Shown one piece after another: positions 17,392 through 26,020 of a DNA stretch of 64,000 nt. Both the position numbers and the translations under genes were made by a program. The notes under the pieces are model-generated. The model searched no databases. It was not told the origin of the DNA and was given only the letters and a program-made list of their open reading frames with translations. Each line of letters opens with the position of its first letter. Position 1 is the first letter of the stretch. Location: assembly GCA_949300425.1 (NCBI GenBank), contig CASGED010000097.1, positions 1 through 64,000 on the forward strand. Direction: 5' to 3'. The stretch comes from an uncultured Bacteroides sp. (GTDB lineage Bacteria > Bacteroidota > Bacteroidia > Bacteroidales > Bacteroidaceae).

Positions 17392-18213
17392 ATGGCGGAT
17401 GACTCGTTGTTTTTAATAGACATTGACAGGATTCTTCGGGAGAAAGCACCGAAGCAGGCCCGGTACATACCCCGGTTTGTCGTTTCGTACTTGAAGCATA
17501 TCGTACATCAGGACGAACTGAATGTGTTTTTACGCGACTCGAAGGACAAGGTGGGAGTAGACTTTCTGGAGGCTTGTCTCGATTTTCTGGATGCGAAGAT
17601 AGACGTGCATGGAGCCGAGAACCTGCCCGAAGACGGTCTTTATACATTCGTATCCAACCATCCCTTAGGAGGACAGGACGGCATTGCCTTGGGCTACGTG
17701 CTGGGCAAGCACTACAACGGACGGGTGAAGTACATGGTGAACGACTTGCTGATGAATCTGCACGGCCTGGCTCCCTTGTGCATCCCCATCAACAAGACCG
17801 GCCGCTTGGCCAAGGATTTCCCCCGACTGGTAGAGGAAGGATTCTCCTCGGACAACCAGATGATTATGTTTCCGGCCGGATTGTGCTCGCGCCGTCAGAA
17901 AGGAGGCGTCATAGCGGACTTGGATTGGAAGAAGACCTTTATCGTGAAAAGCGTAGAGCACCATCGGGATGTAGTCCCCGTGCATTTCGAAGGGCGGAAC
18001 TCCGACTTCTTCTACAACCTGGCCAATGTATGCAAGGCCTTGGGGCTGAAAGTCAACATCGCCATGCTGTATTTGGCCGACGAGATGCTGAAGAACCGGC
18101 ACAAGACATTTAAAGTGACCTTTGGCAAACCTATTCCTTGGCAGACCTTTGACAAATCGAAGACGCCTCTCCAATGGGCGGCCTACGTAAGAGACATCGT
18201 TTATAAGTTGTAA
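17392..18213 (+). CDS. glsA: GlsA-type O-acyltransferase of glycine lipid synthesis
   Basis: PlsC-fold acyltransferase of about 273 residues with the motif SNHPLGGQDG (about 88-97) and a phosphate-type segment MFPAGLCSRR (about 161-170). In Bacteroides the adjacent pair of an OlsA-like acyltransferase (GlsA) and an OlsB-like N-acyltransferase (GlsB) makes N-acyl glycine and related serine-glycine lipids at the inner membrane; GlsA adds the second, ester-linked acyl chain. The pair is present here in that order with 27 bp between them. The frame allows a TTG at 17380, but MADDSLFLID at 17392 is the natural start. Confidence 0.85.
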   Translation: MADDSLFLIDIDRILREKAPKQARYIPRFVVSYLKHIVHQDELNVFLRDSKDKVGVDFLEACLDFLDAKIDVHGAENLPEDGLYTFVSNHPLGGQDGIALGYVLGKHYNGRVKYMVNDLLMNLHGLAPLCIPINKTGRLAKDFPRLVEEGFSSDNQMIMFPAGLCSRRQKGGVIADLDWKKTFIVKSVEHHRDVVPVHFEGRNSDFFYNLANVCKALGLKVNIAMLYLADEMLKNRHKTFKVTFGKPIPWQTFDKSKTPLQWAAYVRDIVYKL

Positions 18214-18240
18214 TACTTACAATACATATATATTAAGAGT

Positions 18241-19209
18241 ATGGAAGAGATTATCGCACCGATAGACAAGAAATTGCTGAAAGCGGAGTTGACCGAAGAC
18301 AAGCGACTGCGCATGACCAACCGAAGTAACAACCAGATATACATTGTTACGGCACAAGATTCTCCCAACACGATGAAAGAAATTGGACGTCTGCGCGAGA
18401 TAGCTTTCCGTGCGGCAGGAGGAGGAACAGGCTTGTCTATGGACATCGACGAATATGACGTGATGGACAATCCGTACAAACAACTCATCGTATGGAATCC
18501 AGAGGCAGAGGAAATATTGGGAGGCTACCGCTACTTGCTGGGGACAGACGTGCGCTTCGACGCGCAAGGTGCACCAATCTTGGCAACTGCACACATGTTC
18601 CATTTCTCCGACAAGTTCTTAAAAGACTATCTTCCTACCACTATTGAACTGGGACGCTCGTTCGTCACATTGGAATACCAATCCACCCGCATGGACAGCA
18701 AGGGACTTTTCGCATTGGACAACCTGTGGGACGGACTGGGTGCGCTGACCGTCATCATGCCCAACGTAAAATACTTCTTCGGAAAGGTGACGATGTATCC
18801 CAGTTATCACCGTTTGGGTCGCGACATGATTCTGTACTTCCTGCACAAACACTTTGCGGACAAAGACGGATTGGTCATACCGATGCAACCCTTACATTGG
18901 GAAGCGGACGAAGAACAACTGAAAGCCTTGTTCTGCAAGGACTCCTTCAAAGAAGATTACAAGATACTGAATGCTGAAATCCGGAAGTTTGGCTACAACA
19001 TCCCTCCGTTGGTTAACGCCTACATGAATCTGAGCCCCACGATGCGCGTGTTCGGCACTGCCATCAACGATGAGTTTGGCGATGTAGAAGAGACTGGCAT
19101 TCTGATAGCCGTGGACGAGATTTTGGCCGAAAAACGCATCCGCCACATCCAGTCGTTTATTGAAAATGAACAAGACGCCAGCAAGTTCATCTTTACCAAA
19201 CGGGTATAG
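18241..19209 (+). CDS. glsB: GlsB-type glycine N-acyltransferase (GNAT fold)
   Basis: 322 residues of the hemolysin-like/OlsB GNAT group. Visible marks are the IAFRAAGGGTG stretch (about 54-64), the conserved ELGRSFVTLEYQ strand (about 139-150), and a C-terminal region with MQPLHW. It is expected to transfer a 3-hydroxyacyl chain from acyl-carrier protein to glycine, the committing step for glycine lipids. The function follows from homology and from its position beside glsA. A strong terminator follows at 19235. Confidence 0.85.
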   Translation: MEEIIAPIDKKLLKAELTEDKRLRMTNRSNNQIYIVTAQDSPNTMKEIGRLREIAFRAAGGGTGLSMDIDEYDVMDNPYKQLIVWNPEAEEILGGYRYLLGTDVRFDAQGAPILATAHMFHFSDKFLKDYLPTTIELGRSFVTLEYQSTRMDSKGLFALDNLWDGLGALTVIMPNVKYFFGKVTMYPSYHRLGRDMILYFLHKHFADKDGLVIPMQPLHWEADEEQLKALFCKDSFKEDYKILNAEIRKFGYNIPPLVNAYMNLSPTMRVFGTAINDEFGDVEETGILIAVDEILAEKRIRHIQSFIENEQDASKFIFTKRV

Positions 19210-19234
19210 CCTGTTCGTTGATTCAGACGGTAAG

Positions 19235-19280
19235 GCACGGATTTCACCGATATGCAAGGGTGATATCCGTGCTTTATTTA
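19235..19280 (+). terminator. Terminator of glsA-glsB
   Basis: GCACGGAT.TCACC pairs with GGGTGAT.ATCCGTGC (about 13 pairs) around a short loop, followed by TTTATTTA. Confidence 0.75.
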
Positions 19281-19814
19281 TCCCTTATCGCGGAGGCATA
19301 TAACTGCTTCCTCGGCACGATTACTAATCGTCACGCGGTACGATTACTAATCGTCAGGTTGTACGATTACTAATCGTGCTGGATAGGAAGTTATATACTG
19401 TCGCCATAGTGCAAGTATCATCCGCGAAACAGGTATTCTTTATCGGCACAACAAACCGTTCTTTTGCTTGTATGTCATTTGGCAGGTGAACAAAAAGAGT
19501 GAAGAATATAGATATTTTTTTTATTCACAAACGTATTTTTTCAAAACTGTTTTTGCGTATATTTGTCCCGATATTAGGCCAAAAAGTAACAAAGACGCTT
19601 TGTTTTTATACTTGAGTAAACTTGATATTACGCTTTAAATCTGCGCCGTGCCTCATCAGAGGCGGTTGGGTGGGGGATGAAGCGTGACATAATGAAGGCG
19701 TTTACTTGACACTCTGAAATCTTGCAACTTTCAATAATGTCTGATGTTTTCAAGACTATTTAAAGAAATATCGAAAAAAAATCCGAAATAACATACAGGT
19801 AAAGAAAAAAACAT
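19281..19814. other. Non-coding region between glsB and the structured RNA
   Basis: No credible gene in over 500 bp. It contains the three-copy palindrome described separately, a -7-like TATATTTG at 19558-19565, and a small hairpin AACAAAG-ACG-CTTTGTT (19588-19604) followed by T residues. The inverted GTAAAC (19615 region) and GTTTAC (19700 region) flank a GC-richer patch. It could encode a short RNA, but this cannot be settled by eye. Confidence 0.4.
19317..19377. repeat. Three direct copies of a 15-bp palindrome, 23-bp period
   Basis: ACGATTACTAATCGT occurs identically at 19317-19331, 19340-19354 and 19363-19377. Each copy is a perfect palindrome about its central C, and the spacing is exactly 23 bases both times (about two helical turns). 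The 8-base spacers differ. Identical units on a constant period with unrelated spacers suggest an array of binding sites for a dimeric protein. Confidence 0.8.
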
Positions 19815-19822
19815 TAACTTTG
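19815..19822 (+). promoter_or_regulatory. -7 element of the structured RNA
   Basis: TAACTTTG matches TAnnTTTG, with expected initiation near 19829. The -33 element is not recognisable, which may mean activator dependence. No other TAnnTTTG lies between here and the start of the downstream operon at 20074. Confidence 0.6.
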
Positions 19823-19828
19823 CCGCAG

Positions 19829-20003
19829 TGTAACTATACACATCTTATTATTTGCTCAACTTCCCGTACGAACTGCGACCTCGAAACAGGAATACGAGCA
19901 TACCTAATAGCAAGGATCTGCGCCACATACGGCGCAGACTCTTCATTTGCTATTAGGGGCTGTCGCAGGCCTGTACGGGAAAATGAAGGTCTGCGCCTTT
20001 TTT
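19829..20003 (+). ncRNA. Structured RNA with competing folds and a terminator (attenuator-like leader or 6S-like RNA)
   Basis: Helices by inspection: TTCCCGTAC 19861-19869 with 19973-19981; CTGCGAC 19873-19879 with 19962-19968; CTCG hairpin 19880-19898; CCTAATAGCAA 19903-19913 with 19947-19957; TCTGCGCC 19917-19924 with 19931-19938. Together they form a long rod with one side hairpin. The segment 19931-19948 can instead pair with 19981-19997 (17 pairs, one bulged base), directly followed by six T: a strong terminator that excludes the upper hairpin. The rod of ~175 nt with its own promoter and terminator resembles 6S or Bacteroidales-1 type RNAs. The mutually exclusive pairing and the absence of another promoter before 20074 favour a leader that controls the downstream operon. 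Confidence 0.65.
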
Positions 20004-20073
20004 ATGTCCTGGTATGAGGGATAGAAAGCCCAGGCCGTAGTAACGAACTATAAACAAAAAAGCAAATAAAAAG

Positions 20074-21138
20074 ATGCGTAACTTAGATTTCAAAAGAATT
20101 ATTTGTGTGTTGGCCTTCCTTGGGCTGGCAGGATTCAGTTGTTTTTGGACGGCCGAATCACTGTTCATTTGGTTGCAACCTCATATGTCCATCTACGCGG
20201 CGTGGTTTATTGCGATCGCATTCTTCTTAATGGCTTCCGTCTGTTTTTCCAAGGTGTTGCAAACCTTTGATAAGAATGTATATTTTGGCGACCGGGCTTT
20301 TGGGCGTGGTGGACAATTCAGCATTGGATTAGTTGGTTTCCTCATATTTTGGTCTGTTAGTTTGGCTACTAATACTCACACTTTGATTTACAGAACCGCT
20401 ATTAAAGATGTGCTAAATACTGACTTAAATCGTACATTAGGTTATTTGCAGGGATTGAAAGACAATAACCTGGCTATTAAAGAAATTAAAGATGGATATG
20501 AGCTAAAGCGAAATATAGTGAATGGACTATTTATAAACCTCAATTCGGAAATAAACAGTCCTGGAAACGAAGGAATCGGTCCAAAATTTAAAAAACTTGT
20601 ACAAGATTTGAACAATGTTCTTGGCGTAACCATTCAGCAGATAGACAATCCGACGCAGGCTCAATGGAATACTGCTATTGATTTTTACCGAAAACAAGCG
20701 TACAACCATTTGGCTGAACAAGAGAGCGATTGTGAGAAGAAAATTAATGAGATACGTCGGGCAATGAATGCTGACGAGTTAAACAAATTACTGGTAAACA
20801 TGAAAACTGCTTTATCCGATGTGAATGACAAAATGCAAGGGGCTAATCAAGACATCATCAATGCGGCATTGGGAGATTTGTCAGCGGGTTATTCTTATAT
20901 TGCTACAAACTCCCGATATATAGATTTTAAGGATAATGACAAGTATCGTTATACGCGTGAAGGTGCCATTCCTGAAGCGAAAGAAATGCTCGCCGTAGAT
21001 CAAGTATGGAAAGACTATTTAACTACGAATAAATACGATGGCCATGGCTTTATATGGTTGCTGTTAATCTCAATTTTGGTAGATTTGTCCGGTTTCATAT
21101 TCTTTAATATGGCTTTTCAGAAAAGCGACGGTATCTAA
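20074..21138 (+). CDS. Four-span membrane protein, unknown, first gene of the GTPase operon
   Basis: I recognise no family. Hydrophobic segments lie at about residues 8-32, 38-62, 81-105 and 326-349. The region between the third and fourth (about 106-325) is hydrophilic, largely helical and rich in Lys/Asn/Asp, with the feel of a coiled-coil rod; by positive charges it probably lies outside the inner membrane. The next gene begins 19 bp downstream. Position as first gene before a P-loop protein suggests a membrane anchor or receptor for the system. Confidence 0.75.
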   Translation: MRNLDFKRIICVLAFLGLAGFSCFWTAESLFIWLQPHMSIYAAWFIAIAFFLMASVCFSKVLQTFDKNVYFGDRAFGRGGQFSIGLVGFLIFWSVSLATNTHTLIYRTAIKDVLNTDLNRTLGYLQGLKDNNLAIKEIKDGYELKRNIVNGLFINLNSEINSPGNEGIGPKFKKLVQDLNNVLGVTIQQIDNPTQAQWNTAIDFYRKQAYNHLAEQESDCEKKINEIRRAMNADELNKLLVNMKTALSDVNDKMQGANQDIINAALGDLSAGYSYIATNSRYIDFKDNDKYRYTREGAIPEAKEMLAVDQVWKDYLTTNKYDGHGFIWLLLISILVDLSGFIFFNMAFQKSDGI

Positions 21139-21157
21139 CTTTAAACAATAAAACATT

Positions 21158-22102
21158 ATGGATACAAACAAATTTGACGAATTATTAAACGGTTCAAGCG
21201 ATAATATTGCTACAGTTGACAAGAATGGTCAAAAGTCTGATTACAATAGGATTGATACAGCGATAAATGATGAGATTCTTAAAGAGCAAATAAAGCGTGA
21301 TACGTATACAGATGAAGAATTAAAAGATGTAAACGCCATCACGGTGACCATACCGGATATCAGAACCCCGATTGTCGTATTTTTCGGTCCGCAATCTTCC
21401 GGAAAAACGTTAGTCTTACTTCGGCTTATTCGCTTTTTACAAGAGAATGATTATAAAGTTGTTGCAGAAGAAGTATTCCGTCCTAAAACAGATAAGCATT
21501 ATACGGAAATGTGCGACAAGCTGCAAGAATTAGCTTATAGTCCTTATGCGCCCGGTGGAACAGATGTCATTAGTTTTATGTTGGTCAAAGTGCTGGATAG
21601 AGTCGGGAGACCTGTTTGCCAAATATTGGAAGCGCCCGGCGAACACTATTTTGACGGGACAGCATCCAATGTTTTTCCTACTTACATCAATGCTGTTCGT
21701 ATGTCACCCAATCGAAAAGTATGGGTATATTTTGCGGAACAAAATTGGGGAAAAGACCAAAATGAACGTAATCTATATGCGCAAAAAATTATAGGAATGC
21801 AACAATCTCCTAAAGACAAAGTTGTATTTCTATTCAATAAAGCAGATCAGCAACCCAGCCAATTCCAACCAAATGGTACCCCTAACACGTCTGCGTTCTT
21901 TAATGCCATAAGCCAACAATATCCAAGCATATTCACGAAATTCCGGAATACCGGAATGACACGGATGTTATTTGGTGAGTACAACTTTAAGGCTTTATGC
22001 TTTTCATCTGGAGTGTTCAATGAAACATCCGATGGAAGAGAAATTTGGACGGTAGGAGAGAATTTCTATTGTCAGGATTTATGGAGAATCTTGACTAGGT
22101 AA
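21158..22102 (+). CDS. P-loop GTPase-like protein
   Basis: Walker A/G1 GPQSSGKT at 77-84 and a guanine-specificity G4 motif NKAD at 227-230 indicate a GTPase. The G3 position reads EAPG (158-161) where canonical proteins have DxxG, so the switch II aspartate is replaced by Glu. About 68 residues precede the G domain and are charged; the C-terminal part (270-314) is beta-rich. No membrane span. The layout resembles the divergent TRAFAC-type GTPases found in predicted bacterial conflict systems with GTPase-associated proteins, but I cannot place it in a named family. It lies between the membrane protein and the first of two related GAP-like proteins. Confidence 0.75.
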   Translation: MDTNKFDELLNGSSDNIATVDKNGQKSDYNRIDTAINDEILKEQIKRDTYTDEELKDVNAITVTIPDIRTPIVVFFGPQSSGKTLVLLRLIRFLQENDYKVVAEEVFRPKTDKHYTEMCDKLQELAYSPYAPGGTDVISFMLVKVLDRVGRPVCQILEAPGEHYFDGTASNVFPTYINAVRMSPNRKVWVYFAEQNWGKDQNERNLYAQKIIGMQQSPKDKVVFLFNKADQQPSQFQPNGTPNTSAFFNAISQQYPSIFTKFRNTGMTRMLFGEYNFKALCFSSGVFNETSDGREIWTVGENFYCQDLWRILTR

Positions 22103-22145
22103 GCACTTAAAAAGATCAATTATCTTTCATTAAAAAGGTAAGTCA

Positions 22146-23894
22146 ATGATAAAAACATATTTATACGGGACTCCCCATGGTTTTGATTTCTATGAGAAAG
22201 AACTAGCTTTTAGTGACTATTTCAAAGGATTCTATATATCTTCCCGTAGCGGGAAAAGGCTTGTGGTAAACCGCCGTGAAGATGGGACGACGATTTACAG
22301 TTTTTTGCACTATGGATTGATGGAAGTAGGAGGCAGACCCAATTCTTTCTTCGGCATGTCTCTAATTATGGACGAAGGAAGATATACCCCCGATTTTCAA
22401 CAAATGTTCAAGTGGTTTGAGTATATCTTTGAAAAATTGCTGGAACGGGGCATTATATTTAAAAAGAATGAAGCCGGTACAATCCAATACCGTATAGACA
22501 AGTTGGAGGAAGCGTCCGAAGATGTGGAATGGGTGAAAGCCAACTTGCCAAAGATATTCTCCCAAGAAGCCGCAACGCGGATTTTGTACTATGATAATTC
22601 CTTTACGCAAGGACAAGCCGGTAAAGTCGCCTGTTTTAATGACGAAGAATCCGAAAAGAATTTATTGACCGCATTCCGTGAATTTCGATGGATAATCCTC
22701 TCACCGGGGTTTGAAAAGTCTATTGAATTGAATGCCGGAGAACTGAAAGAACGGCTTGGAGAATTGAACGGAAAATTAGCACCTATAGCCACCCAAGTGG
22801 CCATAGGCAATTGGAAAGGTTCGGAAAACGACTTGGGGCAAATGCGCCGAGAAGCGGAGAATGCTTGTGTGAATATTGACAAATACCTTTCTTCCATCCG
22901 AGATGAAGAAGAGCGAAAAACATTTAGCGAATTACTGAGCCGTTACAAGGAGTTTTGCGGCAACATCCATCAATTACAGTACACATTGTTAAAGCAGAAT
23001 CAATCTACACCCGGGACCATAGAGAACAGGAAAACAGAAGAGGCAGAGAAAAGAAAAGAAGCAAAATCTCAGATAGAAGAAAATAAGGAACAAGAAACGA
23101 CATATATAAACGAAAAATGGAACAATCAGTTTCCGCCTACGTCAAATATTTCAGGTGAACAAATTGTTAAGCTAAAGAAATATGGCTTAATCGGCGGAAG
23201 TGTTCTCCTTTTATTATGTCTCGTCGGGATGTTTGCATTCAATGATAAACAGGAAAGGGCAACGGTTTCGGATAAAACTACTGCATCCTTAAATGATTCG
23301 CACAAAGATGAGCATTGGGTAGATTCGAAAGTTTTCAATGACTACATAAATAACAATGCCATAGCAGATGCCTATAATTATTTGAAAGACAAAGAAAATA
23401 AATCGGATTATATTTTTCAATTGAAAAATAGTATTAAAAACTACTTATGGGAATTGATAATTGCACCAAATTCCAGCCAAGAAACCGTGGCAGAAAATCT
23501 CATGGATTTTTATATAAACAACAAAGAGATATTGGATTTTGTAAAATTTACCAATGAGGATGAGGATTGGTGGAATCAATTGAATGCAAATTATCATGAA
23601 AAAAGGGATTCAGCGTCACAGATAAAACTGGTACGTTTTATGAGCGATGGGGTAACCCGCAAAGACTCCTTAATTATTAGAAGTTCAACTCTAATCGGTA
23701 GAGAGTATTATGTGGGTGAATATGTGGATTTTTACTATCCAGGGATAGGCCAAATGGTTTTTGATAAATGCCCATTTGATCTCTTTCCCCAAACAGATCA
23801 TTTAAGAATCCGGTTAACAGTTGATACTCTTTACGTTTTCCGTGTCGGAGGAAAGGAAATAACTATTACTGCAAAGACAAATACTGGTGAATGA
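22146..23894 (+). CDS. Single-span protein with N-terminal GTPase-associated-like domain (copy A)
   Basis: Residues 1-135 form a domain starting MIKTYLYGTP and sharing a run of features with the later gene 24731: a GKRLVVNRRED strand, a FFGMSLIMD segment, a helix MFKWFEYIFEKLLERG, and a final VEWVKANL helix. Residues 190-320 are helical and charged (coiled coil likely). One membrane span lies at about 347-366, leaving ~215 residues outside the membrane with mixed alpha/beta composition. So a cytoplasmic sensor or partner domain is linked across the membrane to an external domain. It may be a partner of the GTPase, reminiscent of GAP1-type proteins of conflict systems; this is inference. Confidence 0.7.
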   Translation: MIKTYLYGTPHGFDFYEKELAFSDYFKGFYISSRSGKRLVVNRREDGTTIYSFLHYGLMEVGGRPNSFFGMSLIMDEGRYTPDFQQMFKWFEYIFEKLLERGIIFKKNEAGTIQYRIDKLEEASEDVEWVKANLPKIFSQEAATRILYYDNSFTQGQAGKVACFNDEESEKNLLTAFREFRWIILSPGFEKSIELNAGELKERLGELNGKLAPIATQVAIGNWKGSENDLGQMRREAENACVNIDKYLSSIRDEEERKTFSELLSRYKEFCGNIHQLQYTLLKQNQSTPGTIENRKTEEAEKRKEAKSQIEENKEQETTYINEKWNNQFPPTSNISGEQIVKLKKYGLIGGSVLLLLCLVGMFAFNDKQERATVSDKTTASLNDSHKDEHWVDSKVFNDYINNNAIADAYNYLKDKENKSDYIFQLKNSIKNYLWELIIAPNSSQETVAENLMDFYINNKEILDFVKFTNEDEDWWNQLNANYHEKRDSASQIKLVRFMSDGVTRKDSLIIRSSTLIGREYYVGEYVDFYYPGIGQMVFDKCPFDLFPQTDHLRIRLTVDTLYVFRVGGKEITITAKTNTGE

Positions 23895-23898
23895 AATT

Positions 23899-24186
23899 AT
23901 GTTACTTTTTATTGTATTGGCGACAACAGAGAATTGTGTGTTAATGTGGTTTTTAGAAAAAAGGTTGGATGCATCGCATGAGGGATGTGCTGAAGCAGAT
24001 AGTTTGCTGACTACAGATGCCAGTGTGTTCTACTGTCCCATTATAGATCCTGATATGATGAAGATAAATGACATATTCACAGCTGTTGACGGTATGAGTC
24101 TTTCATCGCTTTCTCCTGCTCAATCCGAATTTTACAAACCTGGATTAACAGAACGATATAATAAATTCTTAATCTATTTTGAATGA
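23899..24186 (+). CDS. Small protein, unknown
   Basis: 95 residues from the ATG at 23899 (a GTG at 23887 overlaps the previous stop). The first ~17 residues are hydrophobic (MLLFIVLATTENCVLMW) and could be a short membrane segment. The rest is acidic, with a DPDMMKINDIF stretch and an ending of NKFLIYFE. I recognise no family. It is coupled to its neighbours by overlapping start and stop codons, so it is probably real, though it could be the worn end of a larger gene. Confidence 0.5.
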   Translation: MLLFIVLATTENCVLMWFLEKRLDASHEGCAEADSLLTTDASVFYCPIIDPDMMKINDIFTAVDGMSLSSLSPAQSEFYKPGLTERYNKFLIYFE

Positions 24187-24734
24187 TGAAACAGAAATTT
24201 TTGGTTGTAGCACTTGTCGCTTTATCTGTTCTATTAGTAGCATGCGGTAGTAAAGAAAAGCCTTCCCCAAGAGTTGACGTTTGGGGAAGCAATGATGGTT
24301 TGCGTATTTCCATGGATGCGCCAAAAATAGAAGTTCCGTTTAAGAGACTTGAAGGTGACATAATAGAGGTACAAGTGTCTTTGAATGGGGTGCCTTTTAA
24401 TATGTGTTGGGATACAGGCGCATCGATGCTTTGTATTTCTTCTTTGGAATTTACGAAAATGTACAAAGAAAGACGGATTACAGAAGCAGACTACAAAGGT
24501 GAAATACTTACATCCATCGCCGATGGAAGTACAGTAAAAAGCAAAGTATACACCATTCGCAAAATTTACATCAAAGGTATGGACGACAAAATTCTACGAT
24601 TATACAATGTGGACGCTGTTGTTTCAAAAAATGTGGATGCTCCATTGCTTATTGGACAGAATGTAATAAAACAATTGCCCAAACATATGGTCAATGATTC
24701 TACCGGTATGATTGAATTTGAAGAACAACAATGA
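24183..24734 (+). CDS. Retropepsin-like aspartic protease lipoprotein
   Basis: Signal MMKQKFLVVALVALSVLLVA ends at Cys21 (LVAC), so it is lipid-anchored. The mature ~160 residues have the single-domain aspartic protease pattern: catalytic DTGAS at 77-81 after NGVPFNMCW, a flap-like GEILTSIADG strand, and a closing segment LLIGQNVIKQLP typical of retropepsin-like clan AA. Such proteins act as dimers, each giving one catalytic Asp. Start and stop codons overlap both neighbours (ATGA), so it is translationally coupled within the operon. Bacterial members occur in Bacteroidota and are poorly studied. A substrate among the other envelope proteins of this operon is a reasonable guess. Confidence 0.85.
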   Translation: MMKQKFLVVALVALSVLLVACGSKEKPSPRVDVWGSNDGLRISMDAPKIEVPFKRLEGDIIEVQVSLNGVPFNMCWDTGASMLCISSLEFTKMYKERRITEADYKGEILTSIADGSTVKSKVYTIRKIYIKGMDDKILRLYNVDAVVSKNVDAPLLIGQNVIKQLPKHMVNDSTGMIEFEEQQ

Positions 24735-26008
24735 ACTTTAATTTTTATCTGATAGGTACACCCGGTGGACGGTATAGCCAATATCCAGATGATTATACCG
24801 CCTCTATATTCACTGAATTACTAAAAGACTTGCGGGGAAGTCAATTGGTCATTCATCGTGAAATGGATCTCGTTCATTATGTTTTTTTCGAGTACTTGGA
24901 CGAAGGCCAGATGATAGGCTTTGGTTTCATATTCAACAATGCCAGGCTGCAAAAGCCATCTGAACTGATTAATCTGTTCAGGTTCATCGTTGAGAAGAAA
25001 TTGGTAGACAGCGGAACTGTTTATCGATATACAGAAGAAGGGAAGTTAGTGTTCCGGGTGAAAACGATGAGTGAATGCCACCGCGAATACAGTCGGTTGA
25101 AGGATTTTATCGAATTAGAATTCGAACAAAACGCTTCCAAATATGACATAACGCCTTTACGAACCGTTTACAACGGAACCAAGGCGATTGAGACTATTGA
25201 TGGGAATGCAACGAATACGCAAATAACGAACTTGACCGATCAGTACAATACGGTAATCGTAAAAGAGGACTCCGGAATAGGGCATGGGTATATCCCTAAA
25301 CTCATAGCTTCTTTGCGTGAACAATATCAAACAGCCATACAGGAAAATGGAAAGCTACAAGAAAACTTGAGCAAACTGAACAGGACAAAGAAACAATATC
25401 GTTGGGTCATTTTCTTATCAATAGCCTTTCTCTCCTGTTTGATAGGCATCTACTTCCTTAACGATAACCTTTCAAGGATTATCAGTAATCAAAGCAGTCA
25501 GATAAGAGAACTGCAACAAAACTTACAAGAACAGGAAAACAATCTCAGTCTTGTACGGGATTCATTAAATACCATCAGCGAATCCTTGGATAATGCTCAA
25601 AATAAGTTGTCATATCTTAAGAACGATTTCCCTATACAAATTTCAAAAATCGAAATTGGTAATGTATATTATAAAGGAGAGATAGAAACAAATTATGGCA
25701 ATGTCATATATAGTAGTCGTACTATGTATTTGAAACCACGGATAACTTACAGAGGCATAAAAATCTCGGAATATGTGAAACTGAAAATACGCTGGTATGA
25801 TTCGGATTGGGATATGCGTAGAGGAAAAAATTCGCCAAAGGGATTTACATTAGAGCAAACTTTATTTGTTCATGATGGATGTAATACCGTGACCTTGACT
25901 GGTTGGGGGAATAAAAATAAAGGGGCTTATTGGGAAAAAGGCAACTATCGGCTTGAAATATGGTACGAAGACATTTGCTTAAAAGCAAAATCGTTTACAA
26001 TTTATTAA
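24731..26008 (+). CDS. Single-span protein with N-terminal GTPase-associated-like domain (copy B)
   Basis: Residues 1-130 are a divergent paralogue of the N-terminal domain of gene 22146 (NFYLIGTP, GSQLVIHREMD, GFGFIFN, LFRFIVEKKL, RLKDFIELEF). The middle to about 220 is helical and charged. One membrane span at about 224-243 is followed by a coiled coil at about 245-297 rich in Gln, Asn and Ser, then a beta-rich domain (about 300-425) with an SSRTMYLKPRITYRGI strand pattern and an ending CLKAKSFTIY. Same topology as copy A but a different external domain. It may be its functional counterpart, for example the two halves of a trans-envelope receptor. Overlaps the protease gene by 4 bp. Confidence 0.7.
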   Translation: MNFNFYLIGTPGGRYSQYPDDYTASIFTELLKDLRGSQLVIHREMDLVHYVFFEYLDEGQMIGFGFIFNNARLQKPSELINLFRFIVEKKLVDSGTVYRYTEEGKLVFRVKTMSECHREYSRLKDFIELEFEQNASKYDITPLRTVYNGTKAIETIDGNATNTQITNLTDQYNTVIVKEDSGIGHGYIPKLIASLREQYQTAIQENGKLQENLSKLNRTKKQYRWVIFLSIAFLSCLIGIYFLNDNLSRIISNQSSQIRELQQNLQEQENNLSLVRDSLNTISESLDNAQNKLSYLKNDFPIQISKIEIGNVYYKGEIETNYGNVIYSSRTMYLKPRITYRGIKISEYVKLKIRWYDSDWDMRRGKNSPKGFTLEQTLFVHDGCNTVTLTGWGNKNKGAYWEKGNYRLEIWYEDICLKAKSFTIY

Positions 26009-26020
26009 AATCTATGCAAT

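Noticed and set aside
19317-19377. CRISPR array
   Set aside because: Only three 15-bp units, spacers of 8 bp, and no cas genes; the repeats are palindromes and not CRISPR-like.
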